Counted from the first letter of the stretch, positions 7,922 to 17,177 are shown. The stretch: DNA of 64,000 nucleotides from Aliiglaciecola sp. M165 (GCF_007197995.1 NZ_VKKH01000005.1:124001-188000), one strand, 5' to 3'. Program-made: numbers and translations. Notes: generated by a model from the sequence alone, not told the origin.

Positions 7922-9766
7922 TTACGCTTCAACAACTTGATTGCGACCTTTATGTTTAGCCATGTAAAGTGCTGCATCGGCCTGATGCATCAGTTCATCT
8001 ATCGAATTTTCAGCATTCATGTGTGATAAACCAACGCTAGTTGTCAACGTTAGGGTTCCTTTTGACGTTTCTATTTCAATACTGCCTACATCCTTACGCA
8101 ATCTTTCAGCCATTTGCAGTGCCTGCTCTCTGCTACCCACCATAAGAAGAGAAAATTCCTCACCACCAAGTCGAGCGAATATGTCGGTTTCACGGATCCG
8201 TGCTTTAACTATTTTGCAGAACATTTTTAATGCTTCGTCACCACAAGCATGTCCAAATGTGTCGTTAATCGATTTAAAGTGATCGATGTCAAACATCATC
8301 AAACTAAATTCCAACGATTGGGATTTGCAATCAGCGATGAACTTTTGCGACTCAGAAAAAAAGCTTCTGCGGTTTTTCGTTCCGGTGAGAGAATCTGTTT
8401 GAGCTTCAATTTCAGCTTTTAGCTTTTGTTGTTGTAATTCAATAGTCCTCTCACCAACCAACACTTCAAGTTTAATTTTGGATTTTTCCAATTCGTCACG
8501 ATATTGCTTTTCCGCAACGATTTTTTGCTGTCTGAGGGTCAAGACTTTAATGCCTATCGCAACAATAATGACGATCATTTCGGTATAGGAGGCTAGAGGT
8601 GGCCAATAATAATTGACAAAGTTATGCTCAACATAGCCTAAATCTCTGAGTGCTTGTGAGACTAATCCAGTGGCAAGGAAACTCCACGCTACGGCATAAA
8701 CCAAGGCTTCTTTGGAACCCTGCGACCAACGCCGAATTCCAGCAATAAATGCAACCGGGTATAACAACAATGCTACAGTGATTGATAAAATAGCCAAGGC
8801 TTTAATATGCAATAATGCCGCCACAAAAAGTAGCACCGCATTGGCAATCATAAATAATAAAAACTTGTCCAACCAAGGTGTATATTTGCGTGTTTCTAAA
8901 AACATCCGTGTAAAAACAAGCCCGCAAAAGATAGTGAACGCGCCTGAAATTGAAATATAACTCCAATGAAAATTAGTGCTCAACACGTATTTGTGGGTGT
9001 AGCCAAAAATTGTTGCCCAGGCGACTATTTTTGCCAACGCATAAATCGAGTAAACAAAGTACAATTTTCTTCTTGTAATCAATCCCACCACAAACGCGAA
9101 TACAAACATCAAAAACAAGCCGCCAAACAAAAAAGATAGACCAATGCTTTCTAAATTTTGCATTTTCTGGAGATTAGAGGGCGTCCATATTCTCAGAGCG
9201 GGAAAGACATAACCGCTTCCTTGGGAAGAATATTTCACTAAAAACTCTTGAGTTTGCCCTGGTTGCAGCGTGGTGGAAAAAACAAATCGAATATGTGGGT
9301 ATTCACGCTCATTGAAAGAATCTAATAGAGATAGATTAGCTATAGAGGTGAAATTAAGATCAGCGGATTGTTCTGTAGAGAATGCTTCTAGAGATATCAA
9401 CTGATGATCAACATATTCCAATGCGAGTTCAACTTTGTCAGTTGTTACATTCTGCAGTGTAAAATGAGACCAAATTGCCCCTTTTATAAAACCCGTTGAG
9501 CCGGGGGAATCAAACTGCTCAAATCCGCCGGCTTGAAAAACCTCGATAACGTGTTCTAAGCTTTTCTGGTCGCTAGGATCATGCCAAACCATTATTGAGT
9601 CTTTGATGGAGAGGCCGTTGACACTCTCCTCAATAAAAATAGGTTCTTTCGCAAAGATAGACGTGCTTAATGACAGAATTAAAAATAGAAACAGTAGATT
9701 TATGGCATATGTTCCAATGCTTGGTGTCAAAAAGTTATTGGCCAACGATCTAGTATCAATCTGCAT
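7922..9766 (-). CDS. 7TMR-DISM diguanylate cyclase
   Basis: 614 residues. A signal-like hydrophobic N-terminus (about residues 20-40) is followed by a periplasmic beta-rich domain of the 7TMR-DISMED2 type (about 45-190), seven membrane helices (about 200-405), a coiled linker and a C-terminal GGDEF domain (about 450-612). The catalytic motif GGEEF is at 534-538 and the inhibitory site RETD (525-528) is intact. Family knowledge: DISM receptors bind small extracellular ligands, often carbohydrates, and pass the signal to the cyclase. It is the upstream gene of a two-cyclase tandem. The ATG has only a weak ribosome site. Confidence 0.93.
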   Translation of the reverse strand: MQIDTRSLANNFLTPSIGTYAINLLFLFLILSLSTSIFAKEPIFIEESVNGLSIKDSIMVWHDPSDQKSLEHVIEVFQAGGFEQFDSPGSTGFIKGAIWSHFTLQNVTTDKVELALEYVDHQLISLEAFSTEQSADLNFTSIANLSLLDSFNEREYPHIRFVFSTTLQPGQTQEFLVKYSSQGSGYVFPALRIWTPSNLQKMQNLESIGLSFLFGGLFLMFVFAFVVGLITRRKLYFVYSIYALAKIVAWATIFGYTHKYVLSTNFHWSYISISGAFTIFCGLVFTRMFLETRKYTPWLDKFLLFMIANAVLLFVAALLHIKALAILSITVALLLYPVAFIAGIRRWSQGSKEALVYAVAWSFLATGLVSQALRDLGYVEHNFVNYYWPPLASYTEMIVIIVAIGIKVLTLRQQKIVAEKQYRDELEKSKIKLEVLVGERTIELQQQKLKAEIEAQTDSLTGTKNRRSFFSESQKFIADCKSQSLEFSLMMFDIDHFKSINDTFGHACGDEALKMFCKIVKARIRETDIFARLGGEEFSLLMVGSREQALQMAERLRKDVGSIEIETSKGTLTLTTSVGLSHMNAENSIDELMHQADAALYMAKHKGRNQVVEA

Positions 9767-10264
9767 TTTCTTTTACTTCTAAAATCATACAGCCAAACTT
9801 AACCTCGTAATGAGCGTTATGTTCTTCAAAGCCATATGTCCACTTTAAATCGCTTAAACTATCAGCGTCGTTGGTAAGGGTACTATATACAGGTAAAAGG
9901 TTACAGAATGAAAGCAAGATTGTGACCCCAACTAAGGGCTTTGTGAAGTGTAAACCCGATAACAAGCTGCATTTTGAGTGACCCAAATCTTGGATAAACA
10001 GCGCCTGTAAACACCGCTAATTATCCTCTTCTGTTAGTTGTTCACTATGCGCTCATTGCGACTAAACAACATAATTCTCGCCTTGGTAGGGGAATACATC
10101 ACAATACATACTTATTAAAGACCAGTATCAAAATGACCGTAGCTTTTATCTTATTGATAAAACCTTAAAATAAGCAATATCGACATTTCTGACCCGGGAT
10201 TGGGGTTAAGTAATATTACCCCTTCAAAGTCACCTTATAATCAGTGAATGAACCATTTTAGTAT

Positions 10265-10285
10265 CTAGCGCTTTGAAAGCGCTAG
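10265..10285. repeat. Perfect 10-bp inverted repeat (arms CTAGCGCTTT / AAAGCGCTAG)
   Basis: Two 10-bp arms are separated by a single G. No T tract follows on either strand, so it is not an obvious terminator; the near-uninterrupted symmetry suits a dimeric DNA-binding protein or a cruciform. Confidence 0.6.
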
Positions 10286-10347
10286 TCTGATGAATTTGAC
10301 GAAGCACAACTTTTATATAGCTTCACAACATAGTCTTCCCATAAAAC

Positions 10348-10377
10348 GCAAAAAGCCCCATCAATAGACTGACGGGG
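10348..10377 (-). terminator. Intrinsic terminator of recA
   Basis: Read on the minus strand, CCCCGTCA and TGATGGGG form an 8-bp stem with one G-U pair and a 6-nt loop, followed by CTTTTTGCGTTTT. It begins 36 bp after the recA stop. Confidence 0.8.
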
Positions 10378-10412
10378 AAGCTCACGCTAAGGAGAGGTGT
10401 ATCTAACTGACG

Positions 10413-11447
10413 TTACAATACGTCTTCTGATTCAATTGGCTCTTCCGGCTTAACTGTCTTTGATAGCAAAAGCTCATCGCGAAGGCGTCTTTCAATATCA
10501 TCAGCCATATCTGTGTGCTCTTTAAGATATTTCACTACGTTAGCTTTACCTTGGCCAATTCTTTCGCCGTTGTAGCTATACCATGCACCGGCTTTTTCAA
10601 CAAATTTTTGCTTCACGCCTAAATCGATCAGCTCAGCTTCCTTACATATGCCTTGACCGTACATGATCTGGAATTCAGCTTGTTTGAATGGTGGAGCAAC
10701 TTTGTTTTTGACGACCTTCACTCGGGTTTCATTGCCCACCACTTCGTCACCGTCTTTGATTGCGCCAATACGACGAATATCTAAGCGAACGGAAGCGTAG
10801 AATTTAAGGGCATTACCACCTGTTGTGGTTTCGGGTGAACCAAACATGACGCCAATTTTCATACGAATCTGGTTGATGAAAATCACTAATGTATTAGAAC
10901 GCTTAATATTACCTGTTAGTTTACGCAAAGCTTGCGACATTAGCCGTGCTTGCAAACCAACGTGAGAATCTCCCATGTCACCTTCAATCTCAGCTTTAGG
11001 TGTCAGTGCAGCAACCGAGTCAACCACTACGACGTCAACCGCGCCTGAGCGAACTAACATATCGCAGATTTCCAGCGCTTGTTCACCCGTGTCTGGTTGA
11101 GAAACTAACAAATCATCGATATTAACACCTAACTTGGATGCATAAACTGGATCCAACGCATGCTCAGCGTCAACAAACGCACAGGTTTTACCCATTTTTT
11201 GTGCTTCGGCAATGGCTTGTAATGTCAGCGTCGTTTTACCTGATGACTCAGGACCATAAATCTCAACAACCCGCCCACAAGGTAAACCGCCTATTCCTAG
11301 TGCAATATCAATTGTTAATGAACCGGTTGAAACCGCTTCAATATCAAGCGCCTGGTTGTCACCCAAGCGCATAATTGCACCTTTACCAAATTGTTTTTCG
11401 ATTTGCCCAAGGGCAGCTGAAAGCGCGCGAGATTTATTATCGTCCAT
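10413..11447 (-). CDS. recA: RecA recombinase
   Basis: 344 residues, close to the family norm. The protein polymerises on single-stranded DNA, drives strand exchange and stimulates LexA self-cleavage in the SOS response. The N-terminal polymerisation segment ([17 protein letters not shown]) precedes the Walker A motif GPESSGKTT and Walker B-like [13 protein letters not shown]-binding loop 2 includes [20 protein letters not shown]. The acidic C-terminal tail ends in EPIESEDVL. The ATG has an AAGGAT ribosome site. It is preceded by pncC on the same strand, as in E. coli, but has its own LexA-controlled promoter and its own terminator. No recX homologue follows. Confidence 0.99.
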   Translation of the reverse strand: MDDNKSRALSAALGQIEKQFGKGAIMRLGDNQALDIEAVSTGSLTIDIALGIGGLPCGRVVEIYGPESSGKTTLTLQAIAEAQKMGKTCAFVDAEHALDPVYASKLGVNIDDLLVSQPDTGEQALEICDMLVRSGAVDVVVVDSVAALTPKAEIEGDMGDSHVGLQARLMSQALRKLTGNIKRSNTLVIFINQIRMKIGVMFGSPETTTGGNALKFYASVRLDIRRIGAIKDGDEVVGNETRVKVVKNKVAPPFKQAEFQIMYGQGICKEAELIDLGVKQKFVEKAGAWYSYNGERIGQGKANVVKYLKEHTDMADDIERRLRDELLLSKTVKPEEPIESEDVL

Positions 11448-11500
11448 CGAGTTATCCTTCGATTAAGCGTTATTAGTATTCAAGAAAATCTATGGTGAGA

Positions 11501-11528
11501 AGTATACTGTATGATTATACAGTTACAA
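11501..11528 (-). promoter_or_regulatory. recA promoter with LexA (SOS) box filling the spacer
   Basis: On the minus strand TTGTAA (-35), a 16-bp spacer and TATACT (-10) form a sigma-70 promoter. The spacer is exactly the SOS box CTGTATAATCATACAG (11507-11522), a CTG-N10-CAG palindrome, so LexA would block polymerase directly. The -10 element ends about 54 bp from the recA ATG. Confidence 0.93.
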
Positions 11529-11583
11529 GTGCAGTTTTCACTTTTTTTAAATAATTCGTGTTTGTAATTTACTAAGATTCTGA

Positions 11584-12078
11584 TTACTTTGAATTTTCGA
11601 TTTGTTCAATTATCTTGCCCAAAGCGAAATCAATCGCTTGTAATCGAATCGAACTACGATCCCCGTCAAATATTACGTGTTTAGTAAGGATATTTCCGTT
11701 CACAAAAAAACCAAACCAAACTAAACCAACCGGTTTTTCTGCAGAGCCACCGCCAGGACCAGCTATGCCGCTGATTGATACTGCAACATCTGCACATGCC
11801 GCCTGTGCGCAGCCTTTTACCATGTACTCGACCGTGGCTTGAGACACAGCGCCATCTTCATTTAGCGTTTTGACTGGGACGTTAAGCATCTGCGTTTTAG
11901 CCTCGTTGCAATAGGTAACATAGGATTGCTTAAACCAACCAGAGCTGCCCGCCACACTGGTTATTGCGTAGGCAAGGCCACCGCCCGTACAGGACTCAGC
12001 GCAACTAATAGATAAATTTAGTTGGTCAAGCAATTTGCCAAGTCTTGCAGCGAATAGAGTAGTCTGGGCGTTCAACAT
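11584..12078 (-). CDS. pncC: Nicotinamide-nucleotide amidase (stand-alone CinA C-terminal domain)
   Basis: 164 residues, the length of E. coli PncC (YgaD). It is predicted to deamidate nicotinamide mononucleotide to nicotinate mononucleotide in the pyridine nucleotide cycle. Diagnostic stretches are SCAESCTGGGLAYAIT near residue 25, with the catalytic Ser/Gly-rich loop, and SGIAGPGGGSAEKPVGLVWF near residue 105. The N-terminal MoCF domain of full CinA is absent, as is usual for this subgroup. Its position just upstream of recA on the same strand matches enterobacteria. It starts 14 bp after the AhpD-like gene ends, suggesting one transcript. Confidence 0.95.
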   Translation of the reverse strand: MLNAQTTLFAARLGKLLDQLNLSISCAESCTGGGLAYAITSVAGSSGWFKQSYVTYCNEAKTQMLNVPVKTLNEDGAVSQATVEYMVKGCAQAACADVAVSISGIAGPGGGSAEKPVGLVWFGFFVNGNILTKHVIFDGDRSSIRLQAIDFALGKIIEQIENSK

Positions 12079-12092
12079 GTAATGAAAATTTC

Positions 12093-12656
12093 CTAGTCAC
12101 GAGGTGCAATAATACCCTGATCAATCGGTAAAGCGGCAGCAAAAGTGTAAGTATTAAACATTTGGGCAATAGACACAGCGGTGAATATGTCCATAATTTG
12201 CAATTGATCAAAATCGACTTGCTTTAATCGGTTTACCATATCTTTTTCGACTACACATTTTTTCAAACTTAACTCAACGGCTACTGCCACAGCCACTTGA
12301 TAGGATTCTGGTAAAATGCCGTTGGACTGATGGGTGGCGATTTTTACTAAATCATCAAAACTTAAGGCCTCAGTAAGTCGCAAAGCATTACTGGCATGCA
12401 ACTCTATGCAGTAGGGTGCGTGTCTGTGGTGGGCAATACTAAAATAAATTAACTCTAATAATAATGTCGATACTCTTCCGCCAAAAGATACCGACTTAAA
12501 CATGTTCCAAAAACTTTCGAGTATTTCAGGGGATTCACCAAGATGTGTTGCCCAATTGGGCAATTTGGTTATATTCAGAGATTGTAAAATATCATCATAT
12601 ACACACTTCAGTTGACCTTCGGCCTCATGATAAGGAATACAATTGTAGTTACTCAT
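12093..12656 (-). CDS. AhpD-like / carboxymuconolactone decarboxylase family protein
   Basis: 187 residues, all-helical. The segment IAHHRHAPYCIELHASNA (about residues 73-90) aligns with the AhpD-like core where peroxidases carry CxxC followed by His. Here the first Cys is Ala (APYC), leaving one Cys plus the downstream His. Family members are peroxidase-related or carboxymuconolactone decarboxylase-like proteins; with half the redox pair missing, classical disulfide chemistry is doubtful (inference). Its ATG overlaps the stop of the upstream GGDEF gene (ATGA), indicating translational coupling. Confidence 0.8.
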   Translation of the reverse strand: MSNYNCIPYHEAEGQLKCVYDDILQSLNITKLPNWATHLGESPEILESFWNMFKSVSFGGRVSTLLLELIYFSIAHHRHAPYCIELHASNALRLTEALSFDDLVKIATHQSNGILPESYQVAVAVAVELSLKKCVVEKDMVNRLKQVDFDQLQIMDIFTAVSIAQMFNTYTFAAALPIDQGIIAPRD

Positions 12657-13933
12657 TGATCACCCACATAATTTACCTTTACTGCGGTTAAATTTGCGTC
12701 TTTTTTCGACTTTTTATTGCGATACATTCGTTGATCTGCAAGGGCTATCCACTTTTCAATATCATTTTCAGCTTCGCTTAGTGAGGCAAAACCGATACTT
12801 GCATTGACTGGGTATTGCATAGCGGTACGAACACGATGAATGGCTTTGCTAAACCGACCAATAAGAGAGCTGATAAAGGCAGGAGTACTTTGCGAAAAAA
12901 TCACTGCAAATTCATCGCCACCAATACGAAATGCGTGATCATCTTGCCTTCCGATTTTATCCAGTTCCGTTGCCATCAAGCGAATGAATTGATCGCCTGC
13001 GTTATGGCCGACATTATCATTCAGCGGTTTTAGTCCGTCTAAATCTATGATGGCGATTGTCCAGTCGTGGGCACGTTGCAGATGTTGGGTAGATTCGACG
13101 TAATTCAGGATACTGTCATAGGCCAAGCGGTTGCCAATGCCGGTCAATGCATCCACTTTAGCTTGTTCTTGTACTTCTTTGAGTTGGCTTTTAGCGTTAT
13201 GCAGTTGAAAGTGGGATGCCAGCGCCAAAGTTGACACACTTATAACATCTTCGGCCAGCGTAAAATCAACATCCCGTTTATCGTGCATCACCATAACATG
13301 TCCCAATGGCTGATTATCAGCACCACGATAGACAAGACCAGCATAAGTTTTGGCGCCCATTTCATGCAAAGATTGATAATTCGGGAAGGCCGCTAGAACG
13401 TCAGAAAACAATGTAAAACTATTGGTATCTACGACCATCTCGCAAGGTGTACCGACAATATCGTATTCGGTTTCTTGCATTTTTTCATGGTTATCTAAAA
13501 AGGTAAGCACTTCCAAGCGATGTTTAGATTTAAATCGCGTGATCGCCACCCATCTCCAAGGCAAACATTCGGAAATAGCTTCGGCGGTCGCCGCATAAAT
13601 ATCGTCAGAATGTTTCATTGCCTCTGACAACTTGCGCAACGTCACCTCTGCAATTGAGTTTTCTTTGTCTGTATCATTGACGATAAACGCGTAACCATTT
13701 GCAAATTCTGCAAAACGTACCAACCTGTTGTTTACCCAACAATGCTTTAGGGCCTTTGTCTTTCTATTCGCCCACTGCTGTAGCATGTCTTGTTTAAAGT
13801 CAGAACCCATTGCGACAAAAATTGAATTTGAAAAAACTTCATTGTCATCCGTATCAAACACGCATACAGGCTCGTGCAGATGATTAAACAATTGTTCGTA
13901 CAAGGAAACGGTGGCAACCAACTTTTCAGACAT
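12653..13933 (-). CDS. PAS-GAF-GGDEF diguanylate cyclase
   Basis: Soluble sensor cyclase: a PAS-like N-terminus (LYEQLFNHLHEPVCVFD), a GAF domain with the GTPCE ... LGHVMVMHDK pattern (about residues 90-245), then GGDEF (about 260-415). The catalytic motif GGDEF is exact, near residues 338-342 of the ATG form, and the inhibitory motif RQDD is present. It should make c-di-GMP in the cytoplasm in response to a ligand or redox cue. I prefer the ATG at 13933; an in-frame TTG at 13966 adds 11 residues and cannot be excluded, as neither has a strong ribosome site. It is the first gene of a likely GGDEF-AhpD-like-pncC operon leading into recA. Confidence 0.92.
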   Translation of the reverse strand: MSEKLVATVSLYEQLFNHLHEPVCVFDTDDNEVFSNSIFVAMGSDFKQDMLQQWANRKTKALKHCWVNNRLVRFAEFANGYAFIVNDTDKENSIAEVTLRKLSEAMKHSDDIYAATAEAISECLPWRWVAITRFKSKHRLEVLTFLDNHEKMQETEYDIVGTPCEMVVDTNSFTLFSDVLAAFPNYQSLHEMGAKTYAGLVYRGADNQPLGHVMVMHDKRDVDFTLAEDVISVSTLALASHFQLHNAKSQLKEVQEQAKVDALTGIGNRLAYDSILNYVESTQHLQRAHDWTIAIIDLDGLKPLNDNVGHNAGDQFIRLMATELDKIGRQDDHAFRIGGDEFAVIFSQSTPAFISSLIGRFSKAIHRVRTAMQYPVNASIGFASLSEAENDIEKWIALADQRMYRNKKSKKDANLTAVKVNYVGDQ

Positions 13934-13966
13934 AATTCGCCAATTCTTGAAATCTGAGGTATTCAA

Positions 13967-14293
13967 ATCCTAGAACACAACTGGACTTGTTTCAAAATGT
14001 TCCGCTAACAATGCCTCATCAGCCTGTATTTTTTAAGTTTGCGGTGGTCGACAGTATATTTGCGACGAGCTAAACCGGTTATCAATGAAAAGTCTCCGTT
14101 TACAGAAACAATTTGTTGCATACTCCCCCATTCAACCGGGATTTCCACTATTCAGTCACACCTATCCTGCAGTTCAAATAAAGCGACTAGTGTCAAGTAT
14201 TCAATCCAAATTACCCTGCCTTTAGGCACAATTTTTTGCCTTAAAATAAAAAATCATCGTTGCTATTTTAAAGCGACGAGCAGGGAGATAAAC
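13967..14293. other. Intergenic region upstream of the TonB receptor
   Basis: About 330 bp between divergent genes. An upstream in-frame TTG at 14039 would extend the receptor by 85 residues with no signal-peptide character, so I treat this as non-coding. A small hairpin (CGTTGCT 14258-14264 with AGCGACG 14272-14278, one G-T pair) ends just before the ribosome-binding site. I see no confident promoter or Fur box. Confidence 0.6.
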
Positions 14294-17107
14294 ATGTTTA
14301 AAAACAATCGAATAGCTAATTCGGTGAAATGTGCTTTGCTTTTGGCAGCAGGTTCATCATTAGCCTTCACATCCAATATTACAATGGCACAAGAAGCTGA
14401 GGATTCAGCAACTGTGGAAAAGATATCGGTAACTGGTTCACGGATTAAGCGCGAAGACTTAGTTGCTACCTCTCCAATTAATATAATTGATGAGGTGGCC
14501 ATAGAAATAAGTGGTGCGAATAATGTTGCCCAATTCCTGAATGAGCTTCCGTCTGCAGGTATCCCAGGTACGACAGATTCCGCTTCTAACTTCAGAACCA
14601 CCACATCAGGGATCAACACGGTAAACTTGAGAAACTTAAACTCTAACCGCACGTTAGTGTTGGTCAATGGCCGACGCCATGTTGGGGGTAATGCAGGATC
14701 TCCAACGGTCGACGTATCCATGATCCCGGTTAACTTGGTTGAACGAGTGGAAATTGTAACAGGCGGTGCTTCGGCGGTTTATGGTTCAGAAGCTATTACC
14801 GGTGTTATCAACTTCATCATGAAGGACGACTTCGAGGGCATAGAAATTACCGGCCGCATGGGTGCTTCTGACTTAGGCGGTGCTGACGAGACCGATTTTA
14901 CCCTGACAGCTGGGGGTAATTTTGATGACGACAAAGGCAATGCAGTCATTCACTTGAGTTATAGTGACAGAGGGATACTGAACTCTCGTGACCGAGAATT
15001 ATCAGCCAATGATGCAACCAATAGTACCTTTGGTCCAAAGGGAAATTTCTTTGTACCTGGCACAGGTTTTGTTACACAAGATGACAATACTGGACTCTGG
15101 GATAAAAACTTCGTTGCAGCGGAAGATGGTTTTAACCGTAACCAGGTAAGGATCATTCGTGTACCGACGACGCGTACACAATTTAGCGCCAACGTCACGT
15201 ACGAAATTAACGAGCACTTTAATTTTTTCAGTGAGTCTACCTACGTCGAATCGCAAGCAGAGTCTCGATTGGAACCATCCATTGTTGGTGACTTTGTATC
15301 AGTAGGAAATAGTGTTTCGAACATTCGTATTCCTATCGAAAACCCATTCATCCCACCAGAATTACTTTCTGCCGTTCAAGCTGCAAGTCCGGGGGCAACT
15401 GAGATACAAATGTTTAGACGATTTGTGGAACTCGGCCCTCGTACCAGTGATGTGCAGCGCAAAGTGTTCAGAACGGCAATAGGATTGGAGGGGATCATCA
15501 ATGATGATTTCGATTATGAAGTGTATTACCAATACGGAAACTTCGGCCAAGATCAAACCAATGGTGGTGTATTTAATACACTGAACTTCTACAACGGACT
15601 CCGAGTAGAAGACGACGGTGCAGGCGGGTTCCAATGTAGTGATTCTTTTGCCCGTGACCTTGGTTGTGTGCCGATCAATGTATTTGGGGCAGGTTCTATA
15701 AGCGGCGCTGCACTTGACTGGGTTTCCGTTGACAGTCAATTAACCTCTCGTATGGATCAACAAACCTTTGGTGCGACGATATCTGGGGTTGCCTTCGAGC
15801 TTCCCGCGGGTGATGTTGGTATTGCTTTTGGCTATGAATGGCGAGAAGAAGAAAGTAAGTTCAATTCTGACTCTCTTGCTCAATCCGGACTAACGTCTGG
15901 CAATACAACGCCTAACACTGTTGGCGAATATGATGTTAATGAGTTTTTTGTTGAAGCAATAGTACCTCTTATTGCTGATGCTCCTTTTGCACATTATCTC
16001 GGTTTAGAACTTGCCTATCGCACGTCTGATTACAGCACCATAGGTTCAGCGAGTACCTACAAAGTATCGTTAGATTGGTCTCCAATCGAAGACTTGAAAA
16101 TACGTGGTGGTGTTTCAACTGCAGTAAGAGCCCCTAACATCGGTGAGTTGTTTAATCCTGGAAGTGAAACGTTCCGAAACTTTGTTGATCCGTGCGCATT
16201 TGGCGGTCAGGGCGGTACGAGTTCAACCGGCGAAACCTATGAAGCGCAATCCGCTACCGTTCAAGCAAATTGTGCGACGATCAATGGCACCGCTACCTTG
16301 GATCCCTTCGGCTTGAACATCCGCAGTGCTGGAGGCTTGTCAGCAGGCAACCCCAATCTTAATGAAGAAGAAGCAGATGCGACAACCATAGGATTTGTAT
16401 ATACGCCTTCTGATCTGGAAGGATTCAGCTTTACTGCGGATTATTACAAAATCACTATCGACAATGCGATCAATAGTTTTACTGCGCAAACTACCGTTGA
16501 TCAATGTGTGCGCCAAGCTAACTTTCCAAACAATCCATTCTGTAGCTTGATACAGCGAGATCCCAATACTGGATTGGTCTTACGTATTAATGCATTAGCA
16601 ATCAACGTAGCAGAGTTCGAAGCATCGGGGGTTGATTTCACAGCGGACTATGCATTTGATCTGGGTCCAGGTAATTTGCGCCTTGGGGTAGTGGGCAACC
16701 ACTCTTTGTCGAACGATTTCTTACCTTTTTCCGGCGGTGAAACGGTAGACAGCCAAGGCGAGATAGGGGCTCCAGACTGGAAAGTAAATCTTAATGCCAC
16801 CTACCTGTGGGATGAGTTTATTTTCTCTTGGTCCACCCGTTATCTCGATCGAGTGTTTGTTGAAAATGACCAAAAAGAAAACTTTGGCGAAATTGGTTCT
16901 TATGCCTACCATGATTTCCAGATGCGCTATGCCTTAGGTGAAAATGGAAACTATGAGTTATATGCAGGTGTCGATAACATCTTCGACAAAGAGCCTCCTT
17001 TCTTAGGTCAAGGTGTTCCTGGTGACATTACAGGTACTAATACGGCTTCCGATGTGTATGACGCGATTAGACGTTACTACTACTTTGGATTCCAAGTTAA
17101 TTTCTAA
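14294..17107 (+). CDS. TonB-dependent outer-membrane receptor
   Basis: 937 residues. The ATG at 14294 has an AGGGAG site 6 nt upstream and begins a signal peptide ending near TMAQ. The mature N-terminus carries a TonB-box-like stretch (VEKISVTGSRIKRED) and a plug domain with NLRNLNSNRTLVLVNGRR and VERVEIVTGGASAVYGSEA. A 22-strand barrel follows, ending in FGFQVNF with the terminal Phe expected for BAM-dependent folding. The long extracellular loops hold several Cys. Such receptors import siderophores, vitamins or oligosaccharides using TonB-ExbBD energy; the substrate cannot be told from sequence, and no transport or sugar-degradation genes are adjacent. A strong terminator follows. Confidence 0.95.
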   Translation: MFKNNRIANSVKCALLLAAGSSLAFTSNITMAQEAEDSATVEKISVTGSRIKREDLVATSPINIIDEVAIEISGANNVAQFLNELPSAGIPGTTDSASNFRTTTSGINTVNLRNLNSNRTLVLVNGRRHVGGNAGSPTVDVSMIPVNLVERVEIVTGGASAVYGSEAITGVINFIMKDDFEGIEITGRMGASDLGGADETDFTLTAGGNFDDDKGNAVIHLSYSDRGILNSRDRELSANDATNSTFGPKGNFFVPGTGFVTQDDNTGLWDKNFVAAEDGFNRNQVRIIRVPTTRTQFSANVTYEINEHFNFFSESTYVESQAESRLEPSIVGDFVSVGNSVSNIRIPIENPFIPPELLSAVQAASPGATEIQMFRRFVELGPRTSDVQRKVFRTAIGLEGIINDDFDYEVYYQYGNFGQDQTNGGVFNTLNFYNGLRVEDDGAGGFQCSDSFARDLGCVPINVFGAGSISGAALDWVSVDSQLTSRMDQQTFGATISGVAFELPAGDVGIAFGYEWREEESKFNSDSLAQSGLTSGNTTPNTVGEYDVNEFFVEAIVPLIADAPFAHYLGLELAYRTSDYSTIGSASTYKVSLDWSPIEDLKIRGGVSTAVRAPNIGELFNPGSETFRNFVDPCAFGGQGGTSSTGETYEAQSATVQANCATINGTATLDPFGLNIRSAGGLSAGNPNLNEEEADATTIGFVYTPSDLEGFSFTADYYKITIDNAINSFTAQTTVDQCVRQANFPNNPFCSLIQRDPNTGLVLRINALAINVAEFEASGVDFTADYAFDLGPGNLRLGVVGNHSLSNDFLPFSGGETVDSQGEIGAPDWKVNLNATYLWDEFIFSWSTRYLDRVFVENDQKENFGEIGSYAYHDFQMRYALGENGNYELYAGVDNIFDKEPPFLGQGVPGDITGTNTASDVYDAIRRYYYFGFQVNF

Positions 17108-17121
17108 GTGTGTGTCCTGAA

Positions 17122-17137
17122 GTTGGGTTAACCCAAC
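17122..17137. repeat. Perfect 16-bp palindrome
   Basis: GTTGGGTTAACCCAAC reads identically on both strands. It lies 14 bp after the receptor stop and 12 bp before the terminator stem. Confidence 0.7.
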
Positions 17138-17149
17138 GCTTAAGTGTTT

Positions 17150-17177
17150 CCCCAGCCTTAGTGCTGGGGATTTTTTT
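17150..17177 (+). terminator. Intrinsic terminator of the TonB receptor gene
   Basis: CCCCAGC and GCTGGGG form a 7-bp GC-rich stem with a 6-nt loop, followed by ATTTTTTT. Confidence 0.92.

Larger units (their letters stand above)
9767..10412. other. Intergenic region upstream of the tandem cyclases and downstream of recA
   Basis: About 650 bp with no convincing gene. A TTG-started 76-codon minus-strand frame (9756-9986) overlaps the cyclase start by 11 bp but lacks good support. The region holds a perfect inverted repeat at 10265-10285, a palindromic GTAATATTAC near 10210, and the recA terminator at its right end. The promoter of the cyclase pair should lie here; I cannot place it. Confidence 0.6.

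Noticed and set aside
9756-9986. A 76-codon minus-strand frame overlapping the 7TMR-DISM cyclase start
   Set aside because: It begins with TTG, has no ribosome site and resembles nothing; the overlap may be chance. I left it as part of the intergenic region.
14039-14293. N-terminal extension of the TonB receptor from an upstream TTG
   Set aside because: The ATG at 14294 has a strong ribosome site and starts a normal signal peptide; the extension has none.
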